From contig MSJI02000750.1 of the NCBI GenBank assembly GCA_001931905.2, positions 62,001 to 126,000 of the forward strand: a stretch of DNA of 64,000 nt, in the 5' to 3' direction. The position numbers were made by a program, and so were the translations under genes. Of the stretch, positions 22,069 to 35,100 are shown piece after piece. The notes beneath the pieces were generated by a model, which saw only the letters and a list, made by a program, of their open reading frames with translations, had not been told where the DNA came from and did no database searches. Position 1 is the stretch's first letter, and each line of letters starts with the position of its first letter. This stretch comes from Cladosporium sp. IMV 00045. Its lineage: Eukaryota; Ascomycota; Dothideomycetes; Cladosporiales; Cladosporiaceae.

Positions 22069-23056
22069 GTTCAAGTTAATGGGGTTGGTGATATCATGAG
22101 TCTCAATGACACAGAAACAGAAGACGATGTAGGTGAGTATTGTACGACATGTAGGTACGTGGAGGAACATGCTCTGTACTTGTCCATCAACATTGTAGTA
22201 CGGCGCCATCTGCGGCATTTGGATATCGCTACAGTGCAGTGATGCGGCGTTGGCATATATTTATCAAGCGAGAGTCTTGAACTCTTGATATCGTCGCCGC
22301 GGTCCTGCCGCGTTGGTCAGAGAATGTTGGGTGGCGTCTGGAAGCGCGCGCTTGCGAGACTTGGCCTACAAACTCCTTTGCGTCGATACAGCACCTCAAC
22401 ATACCCAACATATGGAGGCGCAATACTGTGCTTTGATTAATTCATCATGCTCGTGAGCTCCCACCCACAACAATCGGCCGTCCAGCGTTGCGATTTGCTG
22501 ACTTCGAGAGGCTAGGGTTTTGCTTCTGTGGCTCAGAGCCTATCCTGTGATATGGACACGATGACGTTGTATCCGCTGTGTGATGGTAATATCCAGGCCA
22601 GATGCTTTGATCTCGAGTGTTAGGAAGTACAAGAACATCAGTTGTTAGGACTGATGAGATGTGACAGAGGTCGACTGCCGTTAGTGGCGTGTGTGAATTG
22701 ATGGTACTGGATCATTCATCGCGTGTTCAACAGTTTCCTGGGCCCTAAAGCAAAAGTTCGGTGAAGACTTCGTCTGTCGAATCGAAGTAATCAACGCACA
22801 GCCAACGAATTTCCTCCTTGAGGATATCGGTGTCTCGGATGATGTTTGTGAAGAAGAAGACTTGGAGACGTAAAGTCCCAGCGTAAGGGTTGTGGCTGAA
22901 GTGGTAGATGACGTTGAAGTCCGCGAGGCTGTGCTAGCACCACTTGACCCCAAACCCAAACACCAAGGCAGCTCTCCCAAGGCGGCAGCAAACTTGAACT
23001 CTCTCCCCTCCCACAACTATACTGAACTCTTCTGCCTGCTGCTGTCAGGAAGTATC
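22069..23056. other. intergenic, divergent
   Basis: About 990 bp between the four-TM gene and HSE1. If the 22218 start is used, part of this is coding. I see no other gene. Confidence 0.45.
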
Positions 23057-25169
23057 ATGTTTCGCACACAGCAGAACCCCATGGAGGAAGCCGTTGGTAT
23101 GCCACATCGCCACTTGTCGCCAGCAAAACACACTTCACTAACATACTCCACCCTCCAGTCAAAGCAACCGCAGACGACCTCGTCAACGAGGACTGGTCGC
23201 TGATTCTAGACGTTTGCGACCGCGTCGCCGCCTCACCCTCCGGCCCTGCACAGGCAGTTTCATCCCTTATCAAGCGTCTTGCCCACCGAAACGCCAATGT
23301 CCAACTCTACGCTCTCGAGCTCGCGAATGCGCTGAGCCAAAACTGCGGACCCGAACTGCACAGAGAGCTTGCTTCGAAAGCATTTACCGATGCACTGCTG
23401 CGCCTTGCTGCAGACCGCAACACTCATGGTCAGGTGAAGCAGAAGGTACTGGAAAGGATGGGCTCGTGGTCGGAGATGTTCAAGGGCAGTCATGAGCTAG
23501 GCATTATGGACCAGGCATACCACAAGCTACGGCAAACGCAGCCAGGACTCATGCCCCCGAGCAAACCTGGGAAGAGCGCGATCAGCTCGGAGGATCGTAG
23601 GAAAGAGGACGAGGAATTGCAGATGGCTCTCGCGTTGAGTGTCCAGGACTCAAAAACCACCGCGGCACCAGCTCAGGCGAATGGATCAGTGGGCGATGAT
23701 AGCGAGCCACAGCCTGCGCAAGCGGGACCTGGCGCGCAGGCTTCGGCTCCTGGGACAACTGCTGCGACTGTGAGCCGCGTCAGGGCACTTTACGACTTTA
23801 CACCATCGGAGCCTGGAGAGCTGGCGTTCAAGAAGAACGATATCATTGCGGTGCTGGAGAGTGTCTACAAAGATTGGTGGAAGGGTAGCCTGCGAGGACA
23901 GACTGGCATTTTCCCGTTAAACTACGTGGAGAAGCTGCAGGATGCGACCAAGGAAGAGCTAGAACGCGACGCTCAAATGGAGTCGGAAGTATTTGGTGAG
24001 GTGCGCAGTGTTGAGAAGTTGCTTGCACTTCTCAGTGTTGAAGGTGGAAGTGGCAGGAGGGGCGAGCGTGAGGAAGATGAGATCGCAGAGTTGTACCAGC
24101 GTACTTTGAGCATCCGACCGAAGTTGGTGGAGTTGATTGGGAAGTATTCGCAGAAGAAGGGTATGTTTATGCCGATGGTCTTGACAAGGCTGAATCAGGT
24201 TTCACTAACATGCATGCAGACGACTTCACCCAGCTGAACGAGAAATTCATCAAGGCCAGGAGAGACTATGAGGCGCTCCTTGAATCCTCCATGTCACAGC
24301 CGCAGCAATACCAACAGTATCCCATGCGACACCACCAGTCGTCCTACCAACTCCCCCAACAGCAACAGCAACCCCCGTACGGCGGCCAAATACCACCCGC
24401 CGGCTACCCACCACAAGGACCACAATCCGCTGGATACCAACCTTACTCAGCGCCAAATGCTCCGCAACAGCAAGATCCTCAACGCTACTTCTCTCCCGGC
24501 CCGTCTTCCGAGCAACCTGGCCAGCCCGGTCCTGGATACTCCAGCCCATACCCTTCCAACACAGCCCCATCCAACGGACCAGCACCCTTCCACTTCATCC
24601 CAGGCGGCGTGCAAGACCAACCGGCACCCACCCAACCCGCCGTAGTAGGCCGCAAACCCACACCCCAGCAAGCGGCCTCAGACCCCTACGCCACTCCCAG
24701 CGCACCACCGCCACCCGCCGTCGGCAACCCAGGTGGCTTCCAGGGCCAAATCCGCCCCAACAGCATCCACACGCTGAATTCCGGCAACCCGCAAGAACTC
24801 GCCGGCGGCGGCTACGAATCGCCCATCGACAACAGACACTCCATGGCAGGCATGCCGCCACCCCAGCAGGGGCAGCCCGGTGGCTACGAGCCTTATTCCC
24901 AGCCACCACCGCCCCATCTCCAGCAACAGCAGAGAACAGACCTCCCCCACCAAATGCAAGGCATGTCCCTCGACAGCCCCAGCAGCGTCTACTCTCCTCA
25001 ACACCCGCAAGTCCCTGACGGAAGTGCCCCTCCGCCTCCCCACCCCCAGCAGCAGCCTCCGCAGGCGCCGGTGCAGAGCTCTTACCAGGCTTATCAGCCT
25101 TACCAGGCACCGCAGCCGCATGCGCCCCAGGGGACGGCGGGTGGCGATCCAGGTGATTTTTATCGGTAG
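23057..25169 (+). CDS. HSE1: ESCRT-0 subunit Hse1 (STAM homologue)
   Basis: A 663-residue protein in three exons (23057-23096, 23159-24160, 24220-25169; introns of 62 and 59 nt). Domains in order: VHS at about residues 8-140 (TADDLVNEDWSLILDVCDRV...RNANVQLYALELANAL), ubiquitin-interacting motif at about 164-179 (EDEELQMALALSVQD), SH3 at about 221-275 (VRALYDFTPSEPGELAF...GIFPLNYVE), a helical GAT-like segment to about 380, and a long Pro/Gln/Tyr-rich tail. Hse1 pairs with Vps27 to gather ubiquitinated cargo on endosomes. The tail is longer and richer in PQ than in yeast, as in other filamentous ascomycetes. Confidence 0.95.
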
Positions 25170-26163
25170 ATGGATGTTGTGAAAGGTAGAGAAGGTCAGG
25201 TGGGGCGGGTTTTGAATTCGTTTGGCTGTAGGTTTATGGCAGTCTAGCGTGGAACAGTAGTGGGATGGAGGCGTGGTGGTGGATTTGTACATAGGTATAT
25301 GCACGCATGCGTTTATTCTAGGCTAGGCTAGGCTTTGTGTTTGGCTTGCAATACCCGATGGTGGATGTATTCAGATCAGACATCTTGACCATTTTGCGGC
25401 AAAATCAAGTCCCCGCTTGTGTTCCCAGTCATCAACATGTACTGCCTTCTTGATCGGTCCCTTCTCATCATCTCGTGTGTCCTTGGTTCACGAGCCTTGT
25501 CAGGGCATAGGTAAGCTGAACAAAAGAAGACGAAAATACCGTAAGAGGAAGATCAAAATAATTTGCGGATCAGTTCTTTCACCATTGGCTCCCCCAGTAG
25601 TCTTATGCATCCCAAAGCACCGAGATCTCCTACCTGGAAAACCGAGAACTAGGTCTCACGTAAGCATGGTGCTCGTCCAAGTTCGTGCGCATGGACACAT
25701 ATCATTCATCGTGCACCGATCAAGCAACATAATTTGCTGTGTTGCAGCTCTGCCTTCCCTGAAGGTGCTGGTGATGTGAGATAGAACAAAACGAACATCT
25801 GATTCTTTCCCTGAAAATACTTCGTAAATCTCGTTCTCCATACAACGCAAATGCGACTTTCTTTCTGTTGCTCGAATGCCCAGTCCCTTGCTGACCCTTT
25901 TCGATGCTCGACTCTTCTCTTCTTCTCTCCTCCTCCCGCCTCCCGCCACAAATTCATGTGCGCTATGTCAAGAAAACTGGGTGTGTGTGGTGTATGGAAT
26001 CGTGTGGAACTTTCTTATCTTTTCTTTCCTTATTTTTCACTTCTCTTTCTTCTTCTTTACAACTGTAACTTATAAAATAGAAAATTCGTCCTCGTTAGAA
26101 TAAAAACCACACACCAAGGAACCGCACAACACCCAAACAAAACGATGTATTCCTTTTCCTTTT
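25170..26163. other. intergenic, convergent 3' ends
   Basis: About 1 kb between HSE1 and the cytochrome b5 gene. It contains a short pentamer repeat (25318-25334) and pyrimidine-rich stretches near 25910 and 26030. No gene was recognised. Confidence 0.5.
25318..25334 (+). repeat. short CTAGG tandem repeat
   Basis: CTAGGCTAGGCTAGGCT is three and a bit copies of a five-base unit in the HSE1 3' flank. It is a minor microsatellite. Confidence 0.7.
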
Positions 26164-26967
26164 CTATGCCTTCTGCAGGTACTGGAAAGCCAAGAAAGCA
26201 AGCACGCCGCCAACGAGGATGATGGCGTAAAGGCCAACGCCCATGTTGGCCTGGCCGGCGCCGCTGGAGCCGGTTTGGGAGGAAGCTGCGGGGGCGGAGG
26301 TCTTTGCGGGGGGGTCGTTGGCCTGTTTCGTTGCACAGTGTCAGCGTTTGTATTTCGCCAGAAGTTGGGTGGATTTGTTGGAGGGAATGGCTGGCTAGCT
26401 GGCTGGCAAAACTTACACCACGCTTGAGAGTGCCGACGAGCAGGCCCTCGAGGATCTCGCGGGCCTCGTCGCTGTGGCCGACGTCTTCGAAGGCTTCGGT
26501 CGAGTCTTGCCCGCCGACGTCGAGGAGTACTTCTTCACCGCCGGGGTGTTCGTCTACGAAGCCTGGATGCGCGAGAAGTGGTTAGCTGGTTGTTTTCTTG
26601 CTGTTCTGATTGAGTGGTTTGGTTTGTGTTGTGGTTTGCTCTTGCGCGCGCAATTTTTCCTTTGGGTAGGCTCGGCTATATGATCTTCTCTTCCTTTTTC
26701 ACGGGTGGGGTTTTAGATTGTCTCGTTTGGTGGGGAGAGCGGTGGGCGCGGCGCAGGCGGAGATGAACGACAAGAGCTGAGGAGAGGATTGTCACATACT
26801 GGTACAGTCGTAGACCTTGTCGTGGATGACCATGTAGAGGTCTTTCTTTAGCAGGGGTTAGCGTTTTCTCTTGGGTGAGATTGGTATGGTTTGTCGGATT
26901 GGCTGAAGTGTTTACTTACCTTGGAAGTGTGCTCGGACACATCGCTGAAGGTGAACTCCTTAGACAT
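26164..26967 (-). CDS. CYB5: cytochrome b5
   Basis: A 132-residue tail-anchored haem protein from four exons (26920-26967, 26800-26845, 26417-26562, 26164-26322). The introns are 74, 237 and 94 nt. The sequence reads MSKEFTFSDVSEHTSK, then [30 protein letters not shown] with the haem-ligand HPGG, and DVGHSDEAREIL with the second axial histidine. A Ser/Ala linker leads to a C-terminal anchor (VGLYAIILVGGVLAFLAFQYL). It donates electrons to ER desaturases, sphingolipid hydroxylases and sterol enzymes. All four splice joins preserve frame and motif order. Confidence 0.93.
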
Positions 26968-27844
26968 GTTTGCTGGGATTGAAAGAGGTGATGTATTGAG
27001 AAAGTGTTGTGGTGAGAAGTGCTCGCTCTTCGCAAAAATAGGTATGTGGTGGTATGGGAAAGACTGGAGAAAGACGTTGGCGGGCAGCAGGTCAGGTAAG
27101 TGAAGTGAAATGGCGCCAGATAGCCGCAAGTATATCAGATCACAGTCAGGGCTTCGCTCTCACTCTTCGGTCAGCAGTTCGGTGATAGGCTCAGGATGAA
27201 TTTGGTGGGGGAGAGCGAAAGAAGCGGGTACTGGCTTCGGCTGAGGGACTGGGAGGAGCGCATGAATTATTCCCACATTTTTATTCTTACGCCAGACTAC
27301 GGGCAGGTCGGCATTCTTGAGCTGTTTCTGGAAGTAGACTCCGAGTGTGAGATACTTCTTGTCCTGTTACTACTGCTGGATCTTACCCCATCCATCCATC
27401 CACCAATACTACCTCACTGTCAGATAGCGGCTGAGAGAGGTGTCACGTTGCCCACTTGCACAAACAGTAATAGTCATTTCTAACAACATCATCAGGGTAA
27501 GTGCTACTTGTACTTTCCGCACTCTTTGCATAACTCCCCCTCTATACACCGCGGAGGCCATTCCATGTCTCGGAAAGGCAATTGACTTCGGTTGCAGACC
27601 CTTCCGCTTTCCATCAACCCTCTCGCTCACCCACTTCCACATCCCACATCTCATCAACGTTCCCTGCCTCAGGTACTCAGGCTGCCATCAACACGTGAGC
27701 TGCTGCTGCAACCACACCCTGCCGCCGGTGATCCATCATTGCCTGCAGAAACAAGCAATTTGTCGCCGCCTTCACTTCCCTGTCCCTGCTATTGCTGCTA
27801 CTGCTGCCATGCATCATCTCCCCGCCTCCAGATAACCGCGTGAC
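26968..27844. other. divergent promoter region (CYB5 / PAN2)
   Basis: About 880 bp upstream of both genes. I found no coding features; CT-rich tracts precede the PAN2 ATG. Confidence 0.5.
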
Positions 27845-30800
27845 ATGGAGGCGGATTGGAATGAGGTATGCTCCACCTCCTCCACTATTCGCGTACCATA
27901 TCCCACTTGTCACTACTGCTGTTTACCATCCATCACTCCTCTTCCACATGTTCTTCCCTAGCTCGTCATGTTCATGCTGACAATCCTCCTCCGTCTCCTG
28001 TAGGCCGCGAGGATTCCTTTGCCTGGTCCCTCGCCAAATGCACCATCAACTCTTGTGACAACCTTTGCTTTTGACCCTCAGGAGGAGCTGCTGTGGGCAG
28101 GTAACGAATATGTAAGTTTTGTGTCTTTTTCGTGGCCTCTTACCTGGAAGGCTTCCCCTTGAAGACGCGTCCTCTTTCATCTTCTCTTCACTTTCTCATA
28201 CTCGCCTAGGGACGCGTCACCTCATTCTACGGCTCCGAATTACAAAAGTACACATCCTATCGCGGGCACACCACCCGCGATACTCGTACTTCCTCCAACA
28301 ATGCACCGGTAAAGCAGCTTCTCTTCTGCGATCGAGGTGTCATCTCCGTGTCCCTCGAGAGCGTTCACCTGTCCTCGCGGCGAGGTCTTACACAATGGCA
28401 TATAAGTTTGCCAGACATGGAGAACCTCCGCTGCATGAGCTTCACTGGAAAGGGAACAGATGAGCTCGTTGTTGCCGGCTGCCAAAAGCAGCTATACCGA
28501 ATCGATGTCGAAAAGGGCACTGTCACCGAGACGCTCACGCCAACGACGCCAGTCCCATACACCATGATGAAACGCGCTGGCAATTGCATCTGTGCTGCTG
28601 CTCATGACGGATCAATTTATCTACTCGATCTCCGGACGCTGGCTGTCTTGCACAGCTGGAAAGCGTATGCCGGGTCTATCAACGACATGGACGCCAGAGG
28701 CGACTACCTTCTCACCTGTGGTTGGGCTCCCAGGCATTACCAGGGTCTGGCGCTTGAGCAACTGGTTCGAGTGTACGATCTCAAAGTTCAGAAACCCGCC
28801 CCTCCAATATCCTTTCCTCCTGGAGCTGCTTTCGTCCGCATGCACCCAAAGCTGTCGACAACATGCACGGTTCTTTCCCAGGCTGGTGCCATCTACTCTA
28901 TCGACATTCTCAATCCTGACGTTCCGATGATGCGCTTCGCCCAGACCTTCGATGCTCAGCTTCGCGGATTGGATGTCATGCCCTCAGGCAAAGGCTTTGC
29001 GATGGCCGACAGCCATTGCCAGCTTGTCTTGTGGGGATCAACCTCGAAGATGCAGTTCGTCGAGTACGGCAGACCTACTGAGTTTGCCGACCCGCAATTA
29101 CCGGCTAGACAATTAGATTGGTCGCCTGACACCGCATTGAACTTGATCGGAATGCCTTATTACCGCGACATGCTGTTGTCCGTCTGGCCGAACAACCTAG
29201 TACACGAGGTCGGAGCGCCACCACCCAAGGTTGACCCTGCCGTTCTAGCCTCACTTCAAAAATTCCAAGCTGGTGTCATATCGGGCGAGGTTGGCGTCAA
29301 CCCGCGCAAAGGAAGACGCTATCACAAAGAAGACACTCGTGCGACGCAGAAAAGTCGACGACCTCTGGCGCCGCCGAAGTTCCTGAGTGAAAAGCCTCGT
29401 GACGAAACACCAGAACCTGAGTCCCAGAGGAGAATGAGCGAAGATGTCGCCAAAACCTTCGCGGACCTCACTGTCAGCGGGTCGACTGTTGCCTCACATG
29501 TTCCGGTCTGGTATCAGCCTGTCGAGATCAAATACAGCAAATTCGGCATTGAGGACTTTGACTTTGGGTACTACAACTACACCAAGTACTCTGGGCTCGA
29601 GACGCACATTGTCAACTCGTACGCCAATGCTCTCCTGCAACTGTATCGTTTCACACCAGTCGTGCGTAACCTAGCCTTGCATCACACTGCCAGAGATTGC
29701 GGTTACGACAATTGCATACTGTGTGAGCTTGGGTTTCTGATTGACATGCTTGAGAAAGCGAGGGGCAAGAGCTGTCAGGCGACGAATTTCTTCAAGTCAC
29801 TAAGCAAACTGTCCAGCGCGACTGCACTTGCGGTGCTGGAAGAGCACACGGTCAACACACCCATGACCGTCATGATTCAGAACCTCAATCGATTCCTTCT
29901 GAACACAATGGAAGAAAACAATCGCCTAATCACAGGCAGCTCAGAACAGACGCAGTTTGCGTTTGGCACCACTGGGTACGCCTTGAGCCAATGCGGACAT
30001 TGCAATTACGAAGCCTCCCAGCCGAAGATATCGTATTGCCATGATCTGGTGTATCCACCCAAGATGCCGCCCAAGCAATCTCCCCGTGCAATGCGACAGT
30101 ACTTCTCCCAGGTACTGAAAGCATCTATTGAACGATGTGACATACAACGCGGCTGGTGTTCAAGATGTCAAGGCTATAAGCCCATCACTTCACGCAGGGT
30201 TGTACACTCTGTGCCTGCGGTATTGATGTTGAACACTGCCATACACACACCCGAAGCAAAACAGCTCTGGGCCATGCCAGGATTCCTACCCAAAGAAGTG
30301 GGCGTCATCGTGAAGGACGGTTTGCTCTACTGCTATGAAGGTCAAGACCTGCGCACGCACCTCCAGCGCCGAGCCTTCGACATCACGGTGTATGAGCTGG
30401 TGGGTACGGTTGCCGATATTGCAGCCGGCGACACGAAGAAATCACACATTGTGTCGACCATCGATACGAACATATCCGAGACTGACGTTCAACACGCCGA
30501 AGACTGGCATCTGTTCAACGACTTCATGGTCCGCAAGATCGGGCCCGAGGATGGACTTGGATTCGACGCGCGCTGGAAGCTGCCGGCTGTAATCACATAC
30601 CAGGTCAAATCGATGTCCCACGCGATCGACAACAGCTGGAAGTCCCAAATCGATCCGAGAGCGTTGTATCGTAGCGTCGCTCAGCCTGGTCTTGAAACGC
30701 CCGCCCAATTCCGCCCTTTCTTTGCGAGCGACTCTCTCCCGAATACGACAACCCACTGCGCGATCGATGCCGAGTTCGTACGCTTGCTGCGTGAGGAGAT

Positions 30801-31572
30801 CGACGTCGGAGCCGACGGAGCGCGAACCATCACTCGACCTCACAGATCCGGCCTCGCTCGTGTATCTGTGCTGCGAGGCGACGAGCCAGAACTCGGCGTC
30901 CCTTTCATTGACGATTACATATCAATAGACGACCCCATCGAAGACTACCTCACCGAATTCTCCGGCCTTCGACCCGGCGACTTGACCCTCGGATCGAGTC
31001 GCTACGTCCTCGTCAACCTCAAAGCAGTCTACAAGAAACTCTGGGTCCTGCTCAACCTCGGCTGCAAATTCATCGGCCACGGCCTGAAGAGCGATTTCCG
31101 CACCATCAACATCCACGTCCCGGAATCGCAAGTCATCGACACGCAGGAGCTTTTCTCACTAGGCTCGCGCGCCAGACGCAAGCTCTCCCTGCGCTTCCTC
31201 GCCTGGCTGCTGCTGCGCGAGGATATTCAGTCATCTGGCCCGGAGGCTGGACACAATTCGATCGAAGACGCGGCTACGGCCCTGAAGTTGTGGCGGAAGT
31301 ATCTCGAGTTCGTCGATGCGGGGATTCTGGAGAGCATGATTGACGAAATTTGGGTCAAGGGCAAGGCGTGCGATTTCAAAGTGCCGGCGGAGCGGCATGG
31401 GAAGGGAAATGGTGGATTGGAGGTCAATAATGGCAGTAGTGCGCCTGGCACTCCGAAGAGACGCTTGAGTGGTAGTTCGAGGGCGGGAACACCTGGTGGG
31501 TTCGTGGGCGGCGGTGGTGGTGGAGTCCACAGTAATGGTGGAAGAGAGATTTTTGGAAGCCCGCTGAGGTGA
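27845..31572 (+). CDS. PAN2: Pan2, catalytic subunit of the Pan2-Pan3 poly(A) nuclease
   Basis: A 1163-residue protein from three exons (27845-27865, 28004-28111, 28210-31572; introns of 138 and 98 nt). The short first exon encodes MEADWNE, as in other filamentous ascomycetes, and exon 2 ends in LLWAGNEY. Domains are: N-terminal WD40-like propeller (to about 360), linker, an inactive ubiquitin-hydrolase-like domain (YSGLETHIVNSYANALLQLY, with Asn where the catalytic Cys would be), and a C-terminal DEDDh exonuclease. The nuclease blocks are IDAEFV (about 895), HGLKSDFR (about 1000) and HNSIEDA (about 1058). The protein trims mRNA poly(A) tails in the cytoplasm together with Pan3. A Gly/Ser-rich tail follows the nuclease. 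Confidence 0.96.
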
Positions 31573-32133
31573 GTGGCACTGGAAGTGTGGAGTAGCTTTT
31601 TGCTTTGTTCTGTTTTGGCTTTCCTTGTTCAGGGGGTGTGTTTGCGGGGATGTGGTCTGAGTGCATAGAAGACGTGGTGTACGCATGGTATAGAGTTCAT
31701 TGCAGTCACTTTTTCTTGTTATTATCGGCGCCTCTCTTGATCACGAGACACCGAGGAAGCTCTCTCACATACATATAGCACCTAGTAATATTGTGGCTGG
31801 TGGCTTATCTGCAAGGTGACGTCCCCGCTGCGAACAGCTTCTCACCATCAACCTCTTCCTTTCCTTAGCGCGTGCATTGTGCAGATGCGATCACCGCTGC
31901 TTGCGATCTCCACCCAGGATTGACCGTTAGCCTCGCTCGCTTGCCTTGTTTCCCTTCTCGCTTCCTCACCTTACCTTAACTTGTCTCCGTTTTTGTCTTG
32001 TCTTGGATTGTCAATTTCCAACATCAACCATTCCTACTACGCACACTTACCAAACCATTGGATACTGATGATTGACTGGAAATAACCGGAAAATACTTAA
32101 GGAACACTTCATATCATACATGCAGACGGAATC
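31573..32133. other. intergenic
   Basis: This holds the 3' flank of PAN2 and the promoter of the giant coiled-coil gene. A CT-rich block lies at about 31930-32010. No gene was recognised. Confidence 0.5.
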
Positions 32134-35100
32134 ATGGACAAGAAGCAGCAGCAAGCTGCCCTTGCTGCGCGCCTCAGTGCGCCTAGGAGGCCTTCTTCGC
32201 GTCTTTCCACCGGCGGTGCTGCTGCATCGCCTTCGGCGAAGGATAAGGAAAGCAACTCTACCACCACTAACAAAGACTCCAGCAACACCACAACTCCAGA
32301 CAAACCCACCTCAACCCCCAAGAGCGCTCCGAAATCCGCCTCTTCAAGCACCGCCGCCCGACCCAGCACGCCTGCGAAATCCACCACCACCCCATCCGCC
32401 ACAGGCCGAAGAACAAGCACCATCACCCCCTCCAGACCAGCCAGCAGCAGCACCACCACCACGCCCGCCCGACCGCCCACGCGCTCATCCGCCTCTTCTT
32501 CAACCACCAAATCGCCCACCTCCCCCGCGAAATCCGCCACCGGCACCGGCTCCCCCTCGCACGTAGCTTCCATTAAAGAATCCCACGAAGCGGAAATCAA
32601 ACAGCTCAAAGCCGCGCACCACGCGGAACTCGCGCGCGTGCGCGAGGAATCCGCCTCCTCTCAATCGGGAGGAAGCCACGAACGACGCTCCTCCCAACTC
32701 GACAGTGTCGAGGAGAAAATCGCCACCGTGCAAGCCGCTCTGCAAGCGAGCAAATCGCAGTCCTCCGCCACGGAAGAGCAGATGAAAGCGCAGATCGAGG
32801 AGAAAGAGGCGGATCGCCTGGAGTTGGGAAGGGTGGTCAAGGAGTTGCAGGAGGAGATCGATCGGTGTCAGTTGAAATTGGATCGAGAGGCGAAGGTTCA
32901 GGCGGAAGAGAAGAAGGTCGCTCTCGCTAGGGCGGAGGCGCTGGAGGGGAAGTTGAGGGCTAAGGAGGGGGAGGTTGAGGATTTGAAGATGGCAAGGGAA
33001 GAGGTGGAGGGTTTGCGGGGAGAGCTGGAGGTTTTGAAGCAGAGTGCCGCTGCAAGGGATGAGGAGATCGAGCGCTTGAAGCAGGCTGCGCAAGACCATG
33101 CGGACTTGCAGACGGAACTGGACAAGCAGCGCCGCGTGGCGCAGACGCGCTACGACGAACTCCGCGTTATCAAAGAGGCCAACCACGTCTTGCAGAGGGA
33201 GATCAAAGACGTCCGCGCCGACCATGGCATTCCGGAAATCGAGACGCCCATGACTGAAACTTCAGAACGGGAATTGGGCGCCGCTGCTTCTGCCACTCCT
33301 ACTGCTAAGGGTGGTGAGGGTGTGGAAGAAGCGACTTCGATCGAACCCCAATCCGACGCTTTGAAACTTCTGGGTTTGCAGCTGGAGCACCAGAAGAGGG
33401 AAGCGGATGAGTTGCGCGACACTATTGCCGAGTTGAAGGAGAGGGCGGAGGGTTCTGAGAGGGAACTTGACGATGAGAAGAAGAGGGGTGTGGAGTCGAA
33501 GGGGGAGTTGGAGGGTGTTAGGAAGGTTCTTGAGGAGCAGAAAGAGGCTGGTGGGGATGTGGAGAGGGAGCGTGAGGAGTTGCTGGGGAAAGTTGAGGGG
33601 TTGGAGGGGGAGTTGAAGCTGGCGAAAGAGCAAGCTGAAGAGCTGGAAAGGGTCAAGAAGCTGCTTGAGGAGCAGCGAGAGGCTAATTCCGTCTTTGAAG
33701 ACGAGCGTTCTGAGTTGCAGACGAAGATTGACGGAATGGAGAAGGATCTGAAGCAAGCTACAGCGCAAGCTGAGGAGCTCGAACAAGTCAAGAAGCAGCT
33801 TAATGAACAGCAGGAGGCTAGTTCTGGCTTTGAAGACGAGCGTTCTGAGTTGCAGAAGAAGGTTGAAGGGTTGGAGAAAGACCTCAAACAAGCAACACAA
33901 TCGCACGATGAAGCCACCCAGAAAACCTCAGAGGAGCACACCAGCCGCATCAACGACCTGACCAAAGAGAACTCCTCTCTCACCACGCAACTCTCCGAGC
34001 TACAAACCTCACTCACATCCGCCCAAAGTGCGCGATCAACATTAGAAGAAGACCTCACCGCCCAACTCGAAACCCTCAAGAAAGACCACCACCTCGCCCT
34101 CACAGCGAAAGAAAGCGAAGCCGCTGAAAAAGCCAACGACGCCACGCGCGAGTACGCCGAGAAAATCAGCAGCACGAACGAAGAGCACCATGCGGCGCTC
34201 GAGGAGCTTAAGAAGGCGCATGCTACTAAGCTCGCGGAGCTGAGTGAGGATCAGGAAGGCGCTGAGGAGTTGAAGAGGGGACATGCGCGATCTATGGGTG
34301 AGCTGAAGGATGAGCATGAGAATGCGCTTGAGGAGTTGAGGAAGGAGCTTGGTGAGAGTAAAGACGCGGCTGAGAAGGTGAGAGAGGAGATGCAGGGGAA
34401 TATTGCCGATCTCACGACTGAGCATGAGCGGGCTGTCGAGTCTCTCAAGTCTGAACATAATGAGGAGAAGGAGAAATTGTCGAGTGGTGGGTCGGAGGAG
34501 GTTGAGGCGCTGAAGAAGAGGCATGTTGATGAGATTGAAGAGATGAAGAGTCAGCATGTTAGTGCGCTGGAGGGGTTGAAGAAGGAGCTCGAGGCGGAGA
34601 AGCAGAGCTTCGCTTCTAGTCAAGAGGAAGTTGAGGAGTTCAAGAAGAAACACGCTGCTGAGATTAAGGAAGTGCGGGGCGAGCATACTTCTAAAATCGA
34701 GGCGGTTCAGAGTGAACACTCGGATGCTTTGGAAGCTTTGAGGAAGGAGCATGCTGCTGAGAAAGAGAGCCTGGTTTCCGGTCAAGAGGATGTCGAAGAG
34801 CTCAAGAAGCAGCACGCTGCTGAGATTGAGAAACTGCAGAGTGAGCACGACACTGCTTTGGAGACCCTCAAATCAGAGCACACCAAGAGCATCGGCGATC
34901 TCGAAGGTGAGCATGAGAAAGCGGACACTCTCAAGCAGGAGCACGCACAGAGTCTTGAACAGCTCAAGAGCGAACACGACGCTGCTCTTGAGAGTCTCAA
35001 GACCGAACACGCTGATGCCATCTCGTCTGAGCGTGAGAAGGCTAGCTCTCTTGAAAAAGAGCATGTCGAGCAGCTGGAGGAGCTTCGCAAGGAACATGTC

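Noticed and set aside
25656..25957. overlapping minus-strand frames in the HSE1-CYB5 gap
   Set aside because: They are short, Lys/Arg/Glu-rich translations of purine-rich sequence without recognisable features.
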